From: Rhodanobacter sp. FDAARGOS 1247
GTDB taxonomy: Bacteria > Pseudomonadota > Gammaproteobacteria > Xanthomonadales > Rhodanobacteraceae
Length of the DNA stretch: 64,000 nt
Direction: 5' to 3'
Assembly: GCF_016889805.1 (NCBI RefSeq)
Contig: NZ_CP069535.1
Coordinates: forward strand, 3,534,001 to 3,598,000
In this document: piece by piece, positions 16,638 to 25,807 of the stretch
Layout: each line of letters begins with the position of its first letter
Position numbering within the stretch: the first letter of the stretch is position 1
Translations under genes and position numbers: made by a program
The notes under the pieces: model-generated
The model's input: the letters and a program-made list of their open reading frames with translations, nothing else
Told to the model about the DNA's origin: nothing
The model's database searches: none

Positions 16638-17078
16638 ATGAGCATCTGGAAACAATCCACCGACCTGGACCGCGTCAACGCATGGAGCGCCAACACCATG
16701 ATGGAGACGCTGGGCATCCGCATCACCGCGGTCGGCGACGACTGGCTGGCCGGCACCATGCCGGTCGACCATCGCACCCACCAGCCCTACGGCCTGCTGC
16801 ACGGCGGCGCCTCGGTGGTGCTCGCCGAAACGCTGGGCAGCACCGCCGCGATGCTGACCCTCGACCCGGCGAAGGAGCTGGCGGTGGGACTGGACATCAA
16901 CGCCAACCACATCCGCGGCGTGCGCGGCGGCAGCGTCACCGGCACCGCCAGGATGCTGCACATCGGCCGCACCACCCAGGTATGGGAGATCCGCATCGAA
17001 AGCGAGGAAGGCGCGCTGGTGTGCATTTCGCGCATCACCATGGCGGTGATCGCGGCGCGCGGCATGGGCACGCGTTGA
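16638..17078 (+). CDS. PaaI/YdiI-type hotdog acyl-CoA thioesterase
   Basis: The 146-residue product has the hotdog thioesterase signature PYGLLHGGASVVLAETLGS with the catalytic Glu in AETLGS, and the NANHIRGVRGG strand. This places it near YdiI/EntH-type acyl-CoA thioesterases such as MenI (DHNA-CoA hydrolysis). Without menaquinone or siderophore genes nearby the substrate stays open. It diverges from the reductase gene and is followed by srkA on the same strand after 88 bases. Confidence 0.82.
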   Translation: MSIWKQSTDLDRVNAWSANTMMETLGIRITAVGDDWLAGTMPVDHRTHQPYGLLHGGASVVLAETLGSTAAMLTLDPAKELAVGLDINANHIRGVRGGSVTGTARMLHIGRTTQVWEIRIESEEGALVCISRITMAVIAARGMGTR

Positions 17079-17115
17079 ACATGTCGCATCTCGATAGAGC
17101 GTCCCCTCACCTCAA

Positions 17116-17140
17116 TCCTCTCCCCGACACGGGGAGAGGA
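17116..17140. repeat. TCCTCTCCCC palindrome
   Basis: TCCTCTCCCC (17116-17125) and GGGGAGAGGA (17131-17140) form a perfect 10-bp hairpin with loop GACAC. No T-run follows. This is a typical short dispersed palindrome; it may protect or end the upstream transcript. Confidence 0.6.
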
Positions 17141-17166
17141 GGCGAAAGCAGGAGGCGCGTTTCCTG

Positions 17167-18111
17167 ATGGCGGCTGCGCCGTATGGCAACCTCACGCCCG
17201 ATCTCGTGCTCGACGCCGTGAGCGCCTGCGGGCTGTGGCCGGACGGCCGCCTGCTGGCGCTGAACAGCTACGAGAACCGGGTGTGGCAGGTCGGCATCGA
17301 GGACGCCGCTCCGGTGATCGCGAAGTTCTACCGGCCGGACCGCTGGAGCGACGCGGCGATCATCGAGGAACACGCCTTCGCGCAGGAACTGGCCGATGCC
17401 GAACTGCCCGCGGTGGCGCCGCTGTTGTTCGACGGTCGCAGCCTGCTGCATCACGGCGGCTTCCGCTACGCGCTGACCCCGCGCCGGGGCGGTCGCGCGC
17501 CGGAACTGGAAGCGGCCGACCAGTTGCAGTGGCTGGGCCGGCTGATCGCGCGCATGCATCTGATCGGCGCCCGCGCGCCGTTCGAACATCGCGGCAGACT
17601 CGACCAGGACACGATGGTGCAGCAGCCGATGCATGCGGTACTCGGCTCGTCGCTGCTGCCGGCCGGCCTGCAGACCAACTACCGCGCCGCCGCGACCCGG
17701 CTGGACGCGGCCATCGGCGCACGCATGGAGGCGATCGGCCCGCTGCGCCAGTTGCGCCTGCATGGCGACTGCCATCCGGGCAACGTGCTGTGGACCGAGG
17801 CCGGCCCGCACTTCGTCGACTTCGACGACGCCCGCAGCGGCCCCGCCGTGCAGGACCTGTGGATGCTGGCCAGCGACGAACGCACGATGGAGGCGCTGCT
17901 CGAGGGCTACCAGCAGTTCCGCGATTTCGACCACGGCGAACTGGCGCTGATTCCCGCCCTGCGCGCGATGCGCCAAGTGCATTACGCCGGCTGGATCGCC
18001 GCGCGCTGGCACGACCCGGCCTTCCCCATCGCGTTCCCGTTCGCCGCCGAATCGCGCTGGTGGGAGCAGCACATCGCCGACCTGCACGAGCTGGCGGACG
18101 AACTCGAATAG
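17167..18111 (+). CDS. srkA: Stress response kinase SrkA/YihE-like
   Basis: This 314-residue protein is an aminoglycoside-phosphotransferase-fold Ser/Thr kinase. The catalytic loop HGDCHPGNVLW is near residue 198 and the metal-binding DFDDARSGPA near 218. An N-terminal nucleotide-binding half carries YENRVWQVG and VIAKFYRPDRW with the Lys expected to bind ATP. E. coli SrkA (YihE) dampens stress-induced death, acting opposite MazF. Family length is about 325-330, so it is full length. It stands alone between the thioesterase and the ygiB-like gene. Confidence 0.88.
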   Translation: MAAAPYGNLTPDLVLDAVSACGLWPDGRLLALNSYENRVWQVGIEDAAPVIAKFYRPDRWSDAAIIEEHAFAQELADAELPAVAPLLFDGRSLLHHGGFRYALTPRRGGRAPELEAADQLQWLGRLIARMHLIGARAPFEHRGRLDQDTMVQQPMHAVLGSSLLPAGLQTNYRAAATRLDAAIGARMEAIGPLRQLRLHGDCHPGNVLWTEAGPHFVDFDDARSGPAVQDLWMLASDERTMEALLEGYQQFRDFDHGELALIPALRAMRQVHYAGWIAARWHDPAFPIAFPFAAESRWWEQHIADLHELADELE

Positions 18112-18213
18112 CCGGATGGCCGCCAGCAGAGCCCACCCCCGCTCATTCGCAAGAACTTTCATCCGGGCGCCCGAACAGGCATGCTTGAGCGGATACCCTG
18201 GCCGAGCATTCCC

Positions 18214-18753
18214 ATGAAACGATCCCGTACCGCCGCCCTGCTGCTGATGGGCACGGCCCCGCTGCTGCTGACCGCCTGCGACCGCAACGAGGCGCGCGAA
18301 GGCCTGTACACCTCGGTCGAGGCCTGCGTGGCGCAGACCAATGACAGCAGCACCTGCAACCAGGCCTTCGCCAAGGCCGAGCAGGAAGCGGTGGCCACCG
18401 CGCCGCGCTTCGCCAACCGCGAGGAATGCGAGGCCAGCTACGGCAAGGAAAAGTGCGCCGAACGCAGCGACGGCAACAACCATTCGTTCTTCGGCCCGCT
18501 GATGACCGGCTTCTTCCTGTCGCAGATGATGCGCAACGGCGTGGCCGCCAACGGCTTCAACAGCGCCCCCGCGTTCCGCGACAGCAACGGCGGCTGGCAA
18601 CGGCCGGCGGCGGGCGGCGCCAGCGGCGGCGTCTATCGTGGCGGCACCGCGGGCACCGGCATGGTGCCGATCAACGCCACGCCGAATCGCGCGGTCACCA
18701 CCAGCCGCTCCGGCTTCGGCCGCTCCAGCGGCAGTCGCGGTTTCGGCAGCTGA
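18214..18753 (+). CDS. DUF1190/YgiB-like lipoprotein
   Basis: The 179-residue product begins with a lipoprotein-type signal peptide (LLMGTAPLLLTAC, lipid Cys near 22). A DUF1190 domain with several Cys residues follows (VEACVAQ, SSTCNQAF, REECEASYG, EKCAER), then a Gly/Ser/Arg-rich low-complexity tail ending SGFGRSSGSRGFGS. It matches E. coli YgiB. The neighbouring ygiC-like gene starts within its stop (TGATG, 1-base overlap), the same pair and order as ygiBC in E. coli, which supports a joint envelope role that remains unknown. Confidence 0.85.
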   Translation: MKRSRTAALLLMGTAPLLLTACDRNEAREGLYTSVEACVAQTNDSSTCNQAFAKAEQEAVATAPRFANREECEASYGKEKCAERSDGNNHSFFGPLMTGFFLSQMMRNGVAANGFNSAPAFRDSNGGWQRPAAGGASGGVYRGGTAGTGMVPINATPNRAVTTSRSGFGRSSGSRGFGS

Positions 18754-19931
18754 TGCGCCGCATCGCGCTGGCCGAGCGCCCCGACTGGCGCGCCAGGGCC
18801 GCGGACTGCGGTTTCGGTTTCCACACCATCGACGACGCGCCGTACTGGGACGAGTCCGCGTACTACGCCTTCAGCCTGCGCGAGATCGAGCACGACATCG
18901 AGTCGCCCACCGAAGAGCTGCACGCGATGGCGCTGGACATGGTCGAGCGCATCGTGGGCAGCGAGCAGCTCATGCAGCAGCTGGCGATCCCCGAGCCGTA
19001 CCGGGACTGGATCGCCGAAAGCTGGCGCCGGCGCGAACCGCACCTGTACGGCCGGCTGGATTTCGCCTACGACGGCCGCGGTCCGGCCAGGCTGTACGAG
19101 CTCAACTACGACACGCCGACCTCGCTGTTCGAGGCCGCGTTCTTCCAGTGGCAATGGCTGGAGGACCAGCTCGGGCGCGGCCAGCTGCCGGCCGGCAGCG
19201 ACCAGTTCAACTCGATCCAGGAATCGCTGGTGGAGGCGTTCGGCACGATCGCCCGCGGCATCGCGCGACCGTTCCATTTCGCCGCCGTGCGCGACTCGAA
19301 CGAGGACCAGGGCACCATCGCCTACCTGCGCGACTGCGCGCTGCAGGCCGGCATCGAGTGCGGCACGCTGGCGATCGAGGACATCGGCATCTCCGAGGAC
19401 GGCCGCTTCACCGACCTCGACGACCAGGTGATCGGCTGCCTGTTCAAGCTGTACCCGCTGGAAGACCTGTTCCGCGAAACGTTCGGCCCGTACCTGCCGC
19501 GCTCCGGGCTGCAGCTGATCGAACCGCCGTGGAAGGCGCTGCTCAGCAACAAGGGCATCCTGCCGCTGCTGTGGGATGCGCACCGCGGCCACCCGAACCT
19601 GCTGCCGGCCGAGTTCGACGAGGGCGGCGCGCTGCCGCGCGGCTGGGTGCGCAAGCCGCTGCATTCGCGCGAGGGCGCCAACATCGCGATGCACCTGGAC
19701 GACGGCCGCGAACTGCGCACCGACGGCCCGTATGACGGCCCGTGCATCCGCCAGGCCTGCCATCCGCTGACCGCGTTCGACGGCCACTATCCGCTGATCG
19801 GCAGCTGGGTGGTCGGCGACCGCGCCTGCGGCATCGGCATCCGCGAGGACAGCTCGCTGGTGACCCAGGACAGCGCCCGCTTCGTGCCGCATGCCATCGT
19901 CGAGGAAGCGCGCGGCGTGCTGATCGCCTAA
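18753..19931 (+). CDS. Glutathionylspermidine synthase-family ATP-grasp enzyme (YgiC/YjfC-like)
   Basis: The 392-residue protein corresponds to the synthetase domain of glutathionylspermidine synthase without the amidase domain. Recognisable pieces are YELNYDTPTSLFEAAFFQWQ, SNKGILPLLW, WVRKPLHSREGANI and a final IGSWVVGDRACGIGIRED. The ATP-grasp fold should couple a carboxylate to an amine, but YgiC itself has not been shown to make glutathionylspermidine, so the ligands are uncertain. It is translationally coupled to the YgiB-like gene. Confidence 0.85.
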   Translation: MRRIALAERPDWRARAADCGFGFHTIDDAPYWDESAYYAFSLREIEHDIESPTEELHAMALDMVERIVGSEQLMQQLAIPEPYRDWIAESWRRREPHLYGRLDFAYDGRGPARLYELNYDTPTSLFEAAFFQWQWLEDQLGRGQLPAGSDQFNSIQESLVEAFGTIARGIARPFHFAAVRDSNEDQGTIAYLRDCALQAGIECGTLAIEDIGISEDGRFTDLDDQVIGCLFKLYPLEDLFRETFGPYLPRSGLQLIEPPWKALLSNKGILPLLWDAHRGHPNLLPAEFDEGGALPRGWVRKPLHSREGANIAMHLDDGRELRTDGPYDGPCIRQACHPLTAFDGHYPLIGSWVVGDRACGIGIREDSSLVTQDSARFVPHAIVEEARGVLIA

Positions 19932-19959
19932 GCTTGCGTCTTTTCCGCCAGGGCTTCGC

Positions 19960-20394
19960 ATGCGCACTGTTCTGTTCCGCCTGATCGGCGTCCTCGAAAT
20001 CGCCGGCGGCTTCTACGGGGTGGCGGCGATGCTGCACCGGCTGCTGCCATTCGGCGCCCACGACAGCCTGATCGCCCTGCTCGGCCTGGCGCTGTACGGT
20101 TTCGTGCTGGCCGCCGGCATCCAGCTGGTCACCGGCAGCGAGCAGGGCGTGCGGATGTCGCGCTGGGCGCAGCTGCTGCAGCTGCCGCTGATCGCCCTGC
20201 CCGTGTTCAGTTACGGCCTGCACTGCGGCGCCTTCGTCAACGTGTTCGCCACGCTGCAGTCGACGCCGCGGCTGGGCATCGACTGGCACCTCGGCTCGCA
20301 GGGTTTCCTGCTGGCGATTGCCGGGCCGTCGGTGTCGCGGATCGGCATCAACCTGCTGGCGCTGCTGTCGTGGCTGGTGCTGCGACTGCGCTGA
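19960..20394 (+). CDS. Four-TM membrane protein of unknown function
   Basis: The 144-residue product is strongly hydrophobic, with about four membrane segments (near 5-28, 35-58, 70-90 and 115-140). Charged residues are few and no catalytic motif is visible. I do not recognise a named family. It starts 28 bases after the ygiC-like gene and may be cotranscribed with it. A row of hairpins (20419-20532) follows its stop. Confidence 0.65.
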   Translation: MRTVLFRLIGVLEIAGGFYGVAAMLHRLLPFGAHDSLIALLGLALYGFVLAAGIQLVTGSEQGVRMSRWAQLLQLPLIALPVFSYGLHCGAFVNVFATLQSTPRLGIDWHLGSQGFLLAIAGPSVSRIGINLLALLSWLVLRLR

Positions 20395-20418
20395 GGGGTT
20401 ATGTTTCAACCTCTCAGC

Positions 20419-20532
20419 CCGGCCATGGACGGCCGGTCGCGGGGCAGTCACGCAGGTGACTGATTCGCGTGAGCACGTCCGGGCACGTACCGGACGTGCG
20501 ATAGAAGAAAACCACAGGAAGTGGTTTTCTTC
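20419..20532. repeat. Array of four perfect hairpins
   Basis: Four separate perfect palindromes stand in a row: CCGGCC/GGCCGG (20419-20436), CAGTCAC/GTGACTG (20445-20462), GCACGTCCGG/CCGGACGTGC (20473-20499) and GAAGAAAACCAC/GTGGTTTTCTTC (20504-20532). The last has a T-rich 3' arm and could end transcription of the upstream gene. The ordered series looks like a dispersed structured element rather than a simple terminator. Confidence 0.75.
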
Positions 20533-20568
20533 ACAGGTGCTGACCTGTTCAACCCCGGAGAATCCGTG

Positions 20569-20904
20569 ATGGCGCGTCCCAACTACATCGAACTGCCGGC
20601 CAGCGACATCGCGGCGTCCAAGGCGTTCTACCGCCAGGCCTTCGGCTGGGAACTGACGGACTTCGGTCCCAGCTACGCGGCGACCATGACCGGCGACGTG
20701 GATGTCGGCCTGCAGGGCGACTCCACCGAAGCCACCCGCGCACCGCTGCCGGTGATCGCGGTGGACGACCTCGAGGCCGCCCTGCTCGCGGTGACGGCCG
20801 CCGGCGCCAGCATCGTGCGCCCGATCTTCGCCTTCCCCGGCGGGCGGCGCTTCCAGTTCCTCGACCCGCACGGCAACGAACTGGCGGTGGTCCAGGCCGA
20901 CTGA
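20569..20904 (+). CDS. VOC (glyoxalase/bleomycin-resistance fold) protein
   Basis: The 111-residue product is one VOC domain: IELPASDIAASKAFYRQAFG at the start and FQFLDPHGNELAVVQ at the end, with the typical Glu near the C-terminus. Family members bind a metal and act in isomerisation, dioxygenation or antibiotic binding; which applies cannot be told. The ATG at 20569 follows a GGAG site. It lies alone between the hairpin array and rlmI. Confidence 0.8.
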   Translation: MARPNYIELPASDIAASKAFYRQAFGWELTDFGPSYAATMTGDVDVGLQGDSTEATRAPLPVIAVDDLEAALLAVTAAGASIVRPIFAFPGGRRFQFLDPHGNELAVVQAD

Positions 20905-20956
20905 GCACTCGCCGTCGCAGCGCGGCCAACGCCCGGCCACCAGCTATCATGCGCGG

Positions 20957-22129
20957 ATGAATACTCCCGCCGCGCTACCCGTCATCCGCCTGAAATCCGA
21001 CCGCAGCCCCGGCCATCCGTGGGTGTGGTCGGCACAGATCTACAAGCCCGAGGCGAAACTGCCGCCGGGCAGCGTGGTCGAGGTGCAGGACGCGAAGGGC
21101 CGCTTCGTGGGCCGCGCGTTCTGGAACGGCCACGCGCGCATCGCGCTGCGCCTGCTCGACACCGATCCGCAGGCCACGATCGACGCCGACTGGATCGCCG
21201 CGCGCATCGCCCGCGCCGTGCAGCTGCGCCGCGACTGGCTGCAGCTCGATGCGGTCAGCGACGCGTGGCGCGTGGTGCACAGCGAAGGCGACGACCTTTC
21301 GGGCCTGATCGTCGACCGCTACGCCAACGTCATCGTGGTCGAATACTTCGCCGCCGGCATGTGGAAGTTCCGCGAGGCGATCCACGCGGCCCTGCTCGCG
21401 CATTTCCCCGACGCGCAGTTGTACTGGTTCGCCGAATCGCACGTGCAGAAGCAGGAATCGTTCGACTGCCGCAGCCCCGACGTGCCCGCCGCGTTCGAGG
21501 TGCACGAACACGGCCTGCGCTTTCACGCCGCGCCGGGTTCCGGCCACAAGACCGGCTTCTTCGCCGACCAGCGCGACAACCGCAAGCGCTTCGCCGAACT
21601 GGCGAAAGGCCGCCGCGTGCTCGACCTGTGCTGCAACGCCGGCGGCTTCGCGGTGCACGCGATGGCGGCCGGTGCGCGCGAGGCGGTCGGCGTGGACCTG
21701 GACGCCGGCATCCTCGAAGTCGCCCGCGCCAATGCCGAGGCGAACAACGTCGCGGTGAGCTTCGAGCAGTCCGACATCTTCGACTGGGTGCGTGCGGCGG
21801 TGGCCCGCGGCGAGCGCTATGACGCGGTGATCCTCGACCCGGCCAAGCTCACCCGCGACCGCAGCAAGGTGATGGACGCGCTGAAGAAATACTTCGCGAT
21901 GAACCGCATGGCGCTGGACATCATCCCGCCCGGCGGCCTGCTGCTGACCTGCTCGTGCACCGGCCTGGTCGGCGAAGGCGAGTTCCTGGAAATGCTGCGC
22001 CGGGTCGCGCTCAACGCCGGCCGCGCGATCCAGGTGCTGGAAGTGCGCGGCGCCGGCGCCGATCATCCGTTCCGCACCGACGTGCCGGAAGGCCGTTACC
22101 TGAAGGCGGTGTTCTGCCGGGTGGATTGA
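20957..22129 (+). CDS. rlmI: 23S rRNA m5C1962 methyltransferase RlmI-like
   Basis: This 390-residue class I SAM methyltransferase has an N-terminal PUA domain (about 1-80), an RFM-like EEHD region (HSEGDDLSGLIVDRYANVIVV), and a C-terminal Rossmann domain with VLDLCCNAGGFAVHAMAAGA (SAM binding) and VILDPAKLTRDR. The tail LLLTCSCTGLV supplies the catalytic Cys region. E. coli RlmI (396 aa) makes m5C1962 in 23S rRNA; length and motifs agree. It converges with the FAD-dependent oxidoreductase gene. Confidence 0.88.
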   Translation: MNTPAALPVIRLKSDRSPGHPWVWSAQIYKPEAKLPPGSVVEVQDAKGRFVGRAFWNGHARIALRLLDTDPQATIDADWIAARIARAVQLRRDWLQLDAVSDAWRVVHSEGDDLSGLIVDRYANVIVVEYFAAGMWKFREAIHAALLAHFPDAQLYWFAESHVQKQESFDCRSPDVPAAFEVHEHGLRFHAAPGSGHKTGFFADQRDNRKRFAELAKGRRVLDLCCNAGGFAVHAMAAGAREAVGVDLDAGILEVARANAEANNVAVSFEQSDIFDWVRAAVARGERYDAVILDPAKLTRDRSKVMDALKKYFAMNRMALDIIPPGGLLLTCSCTGLVGEGEFLEMLRRVALNAGRAIQVLEVRGAGADHPFRTDVPEGRYLKAVFCRVD

Positions 22130-22148
22130 AGCTGCTTCCGCAGGAGGG

Positions 22149-23342
22149 TCACGCGCCGCGGGGCAGTCGCCCGCGCAGCGAGGCGGCATCGAACGGGCCA
22201 GGCTCGGCGAGCAGCTCGCGCGCGGCGCCGACCTGGTCCCAGGTGTTCCACAACAGCACGCCGCGCACGCGACCGCCGTCGAGGTAGTACACCACGCCTT
22301 CGCGATACGGCTCACGCCAGTCCTCGACCACCTGAAGCCGCGTATCGAGCAGGCCGACGGCTTCGTAACCCAGGTCGAACAGATCCGAGTAGAAGAACGG
22401 CTGGACCACGTAATCTTCCGCCACGCCGGCCATCGCGCGTCCCGCATGCCGGCCCATGCTGATCGCGGCATCCTCGTGCTCCACGCGCATCCGGCGATCC
22501 AGCGCGACACTGTGGAAATTGGCCACGTCGCCGGCGGCCCAGATGTCCGCGTCATTGGTGCGCAGTTGCGCATCGACCACGATGCCGTTGTCGACGGTGA
22601 GCCCGGCCTGCTCGGCCAGCGCGGTGTTCGGCGTCACGCCGAGGCCGGCCACCGCCGCCTCCACCCGCAACACCTCGCCGTCGAACAGGCTCAGCTCCAC
22701 GCCGCCGTCGGTCCTGCTGCCACCGATGACCCGAACGCCGCTGCGCACATCCACACCACGGCTGCGGTAGTAGTCGTCGAGATAGTGCGCCAACCCATCG
22801 GGATAGCGGCCCGCGCCGATCGTCTCGCCGGGAAACAGCAGACTCACCTTGCAGCCGATGCTGCACAGCGAGGCCGCCAGCTCGCAGCCGATGAAGCCGC
22901 CGCCGATCACGGCGATGTAGGCGCCGGGTCGGGCGTAGCGGCGCAGCGCTTCGTAGTCGGCCAGCGTGCGGTAGTGGATCAGCCTTTCGCCGCCATCGAT
23001 CGGCAGCAGGCGCGGCGTGGCGCCGGTGGCCAGCAGCAGCCGGCGATAGCGATAGCTGTCGCCCCGGTCGTCGCGGGCCACATGGGCGACGCGATCCAGT
23101 GAGGCAATGCGCCGCCCCGGATGCAGTGTCGTTCCGCTCCCTGCGGTGGCCAGGTCGATGTCCGCGAGCGACTTGTCGCCCTTCCACATCGCCTTGCTCA
23201 GCGGCGGCCGCTGATAGGGTGGCGCGGGATCGTCGCCCACGATGCCGACGTTCGCTGCGCCGTCGACCTCGCGGATGGCCTTGGCAGCGGCGTCGGCGGC
23301 CATGCCGCCGCCGATGATCAGGTAATCGTGGACATGTTCCAT
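22149..23342 (-). CDS. FAD-dependent NAD(P)H oxidoreductase (ferredoxin reductase type)
   Basis: The 397-residue flavoprotein has two Rossmann motifs, FAD-binding GGGMAADAAAKAIRE near residue 11 and NAD-binding VIGGGFIGCELAASL near 150, plus the second FAD-contact motif DIWAAGDVANF near 270. This is the pyridine nucleotide-disulfide/rubredoxin-ferredoxin reductase layout, without redox-active CxxxxC. The partner could be a ferredoxin or rubredoxin not encoded nearby. The ATG at 23342 (MEHVHDYLIIGGG) is chosen because the FAD motif follows at the proper distance. Confidence 0.85.
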   Translation of the reverse strand: MEHVHDYLIIGGGMAADAAAKAIREVDGAANVGIVGDDPAPPYQRPPLSKAMWKGDKSLADIDLATAGSGTTLHPGRRIASLDRVAHVARDDRGDSYRYRRLLLATGATPRLLPIDGGERLIHYRTLADYEALRRYARPGAYIAVIGGGFIGCELAASLCSIGCKVSLLFPGETIGAGRYPDGLAHYLDDYYRSRGVDVRSGVRVIGGSRTDGGVELSLFDGEVLRVEAAVAGLGVTPNTALAEQAGLTVDNGIVVDAQLRTNDADIWAAGDVANFHSVALDRRMRVEHEDAAISMGRHAGRAMAGVAEDYVVQPFFYSDLFDLGYEAVGLLDTRLQVVEDWREPYREGVVYYLDGGRVRGVLLWNTWDQVGAARELLAEPGPFDAASLRGRLPRGA

Positions 23343-23465
23343 GACGTTCTCCCGGGCTGAACCTCCGCCCATGATGCACCGCCCCGGCGACGGCGACATG
23401 AATCCGGGCGCAGCCAATGAGACCGCTCGACGTACACTGGATGCCTTGCCTCGGGAAAACGTTCC

Positions 23466-24908
23466 ATGCCGCTCAATGAAACCCTGCTGATTGTCCTCGT
23501 CATCCTCGCCGCGCTGGTGTTGCTGCTGCAGGTGGCGTTGCTGCTGCGCGGCCGCGGCGATCCCGGCCTCGAAGCCAAGCTGGACGCGCTGAAGGACGAC
23601 AGCGCCCGCGTCGAGCGCACCCTGCGCGAGGAACAGCGCGCCGGCCGCGAGGAATTGCAGCAGGGCTTCGACCGCTTTCGCGGCCACCTGGGGGAACAGC
23701 TCAACGGCATGTCGCAGCAGCAGTCCGAGCGCATCGACGGTTTCGGCCAGCGGCTGACCCTGCTCACCGAACGCACCGACAACGGCTTGCAGTCATTGAC
23801 CCAACGACTGGTCGAGGACGCGCGCAAGGGCCGCGAGGAGATCGCCACCACCCTCAACCGGCTGGGCGAACAGCAGCAGCAACGCCTGGCCGCGCTCACC
23901 GCCGACAATGAAAAGCGCATGGGCGAGATGCGCGCCACGCTGGAAGCCAAGCTCGGCGCGATCCAGCAGGACAACGCGGCGAAACTCGAACAGATGCGCG
24001 CCACCGTGGACGAAAAGCTGCACGCCACGCTGGAAACCCGCCTGGGCGAATCGTTCAAGCTGGTGTCCGAGCGGCTCGAAGCGGTGCAGCGCGGGCTGGG
24101 CGAAATGCAGAACCTGGCCACCGGCGTGGGCGACCTGAAGCGCGTGCTGACCAACGTGAAGAAGCGGGGCATCTTTGGCGAAGTGCAACTGGGCGCCCTG
24201 CTGGAAGACATGCTCACCGCCGAGCAGTACGCGTCCAACGTGATCACCGTGCCGGGCAGCAACGACCGTGTCGAGTTCGCGATCCGCATGCCGGGCCAGG
24301 ACGAGGGCGAACACGTCTACCTGCCGATCGACGCGAAGTTTCCGGTGGAGGACTACCAGCGCCTGCTCGACGCCCAGGAAGCCTCCGATGCCGATGCCGC
24401 GCAGGCCGCCGGCCGCGCGCTGGAGCTGCGCGTGCGCGAGGAGGCCAAGCGCATCCACGGCAAGTACGTGGCGCCACCGCATACCACCGATTTTGCCGTG
24501 CTGTACCTGCCCACCGAGGGCCTCTACGCCGAGGTGATCCGTCGCCCCGGCCTGTTCGAGAACCTGCAGCGTGACCATCGGATCACCGTGGCCGGTCCGA
24601 CCACGCTCAGCGCCCTGCTCAACAGCCTGCAGATGGGTTTCCGCACGCTGGCGATCGCCAAGCGCAGCAGCGAGGTGTGGAAGATCCTCGGCGCGGTGAA
24701 GAACGAGTTCGGCAAGTTCGGCGTGGTGCTGGAAAAGACCCGCAAGCAGCTCGACGCGGCCCGCAACAGCATCGACAGCGCCGGCCAGCGCACCCGCGCG
24801 ATCGAGCGCAAGCTGCGCGACGTGGAATCGCTGTCCGGCGACAGCCCGTTGCTGCTGGACGATGTGTCGGCGCTGGATGACGGTGGTGACGACGCCACCG
24901 CGCCGTAG
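23466..24908 (+). CDS. rmuC: DNA recombination protein RmuC
   Basis: The 480-residue protein has an N-terminal membrane anchor (about 5-28), a long Gln/Glu/Arg-rich coiled coil (about 35-215), then the RmuC nuclease-like domain with NVKKRGIFGEVQLGALLEDM and YLPTEGLYAEVIRRPGLFE. RmuC limits inversion at short inverted repeats, a point of interest in a region with many such repeats. Length and layout match the family. It is followed by a convergent XRE gene. Confidence 0.92.
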   Translation: MPLNETLLIVLVILAALVLLLQVALLLRGRGDPGLEAKLDALKDDSARVERTLREEQRAGREELQQGFDRFRGHLGEQLNGMSQQQSERIDGFGQRLTLLTERTDNGLQSLTQRLVEDARKGREEIATTLNRLGEQQQQRLAALTADNEKRMGEMRATLEAKLGAIQQDNAAKLEQMRATVDEKLHATLETRLGESFKLVSERLEAVQRGLGEMQNLATGVGDLKRVLTNVKKRGIFGEVQLGALLEDMLTAEQYASNVITVPGSNDRVEFAIRMPGQDEGEHVYLPIDAKFPVEDYQRLLDAQEASDADAAQAAGRALELRVREEAKRIHGKYVAPPHTTDFAVLYLPTEGLYAEVIRRPGLFENLQRDHRITVAGPTTLSALLNSLQMGFRTLAIAKRSSEVWKILGAVKNEFGKFGVVLEKTRKQLDAARNSIDSAGQRTRAIERKLRDVESLSGDSPLLLDDVSALDDGGDDATAP

Positions 24909-24936
24909 GACGAAAGCGCCTGCGGACAGACGGCGC

Positions 24937-25149
24937 TCACCGTTTCCACTGGAACACGTCTTCCACGCCCGCGCCGAACACGCGGGCGATGCGGAACGCC
25001 AGCTCCAGCGAGGGCGCGTACTTGCCCGCCTCCAGCGCGATCACCGTCTGCCGGGTGATGCCGCAGGCATCGGCGAGGGCCTGCTGGGTCATCTCGCCAT
25101 GCTCGAAGCGCAGCTTGCGAATCAGGTTGTCGATCGGCGTGCCGGTCAT
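24937..25149 (-). CDS. Small XRE-family HTH regulator
   Basis: The 70-residue protein is a single helix-turn-helix domain: MTQQALADACGITRQTVIAL (HTH), then EAGKYAPSLELAFRIARVFG and VEDVF, the YozG-type XRE pattern. Its ATG overlaps the stop of the upstream membrane-protein gene (ATGA), so the two are coupled. Such pairs are usually autoregulated, with the regulator controlling its own operon. It is a close relative in design of the XRE protein at 30444-30638. Confidence 0.85.
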   Translation of the reverse strand: MTGTPIDNLIRKLRFEHGEMTQQALADACGITRQTVIALEAGKYAPSLELAFRIARVFGAGVEDVFQWKR

Positions 25150-25790
25150 GCGCCGCGCCGGTCGTGCCAGTAGGTGATGCCCGTCACCGCGTACTCGAGC
25201 AGGCAGGAGGCGATCAGGCCGGCCATCAGCAGGTTGGACATCGCCATCGGCCTTGCCCAGGCCAGATGATCCAGCGGCGAGAACGCGAACATCACTGCCA
25301 GCGCCAGCACGAAGACCGACAGCCCCCCGCGTGCCCAGCCGCCGGCGCGCGCCTCGATCTGGCGATCGCGCTCGTCGGCCTCCACGGTGTCGCGCCAGCG
25401 CTTGCGCAACACCCGCATCACCACCAGCCACGCGACCACCAGCCAGCCGACGTGCCGGCCGATCGCCGAGGCCTCCGGCGCCATCGAGCCGTCCGCGGCG
25501 ACCATCTGCGAGCCGCGCAGGGCGTAGTAGGCGAGGATGGCCGCGGTGAAGATCAGCCCGATCCAGGCGCGCTGTTCGCCGGGGGACACCGTCGCCATCG
25601 ACTCATCCGTCTTCGCCGCGGCCGCCGATTCGCGCATGGTTGACCACAGCAGGTACCAGACCAGCCATGCCGCCCCCAGCATGGCCAGGCCACCGGGCCA
25701 GCCCAGGTCGATGTCCGGCAGCACGAACAGCACATAGAACGCGAGAACCGACAGCGGGATCAGCACGGCATAACGCAGGGATCGAGGCAT
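25146..25790 (-). CDS. Multi-TM protein of an XRE-coupled pair (DUF2178-like design)
   Basis: The 214-residue product has about five to six membrane segments and a charged cytoplasmic motif VEADERDRQIEARAGGWA between them. The motif resembles the DERD-x-x-I-x-x-x-A box of small DUF2178-type proteins found next to YozG-like XRE regulators. Function is unknown; membrane stress sensing or regulator sequestration has been suggested for similar pairs only by context. It is the first gene of a two-gene operon behind a TTGACA-containing promoter. Confidence 0.7.
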   Translation of the reverse strand: MPRSLRYAVLIPLSVLAFYVLFVLPDIDLGWPGGLAMLGAAWLVWYLLWSTMRESAAAAKTDESMATVSPGEQRAWIGLIFTAAILAYYALRGSQMVAADGSMAPEASAIGRHVGWLVVAWLVVMRVLRKRWRDTVEADERDRQIEARAGGWARGGLSVFVLALAVMFAFSPLDHLAWARPMAMSNLLMAGLIASCLLEYAVTGITYWHDRRGA

Positions 25791-25807
25791 GATGTCTACT
25801 CCATTGG

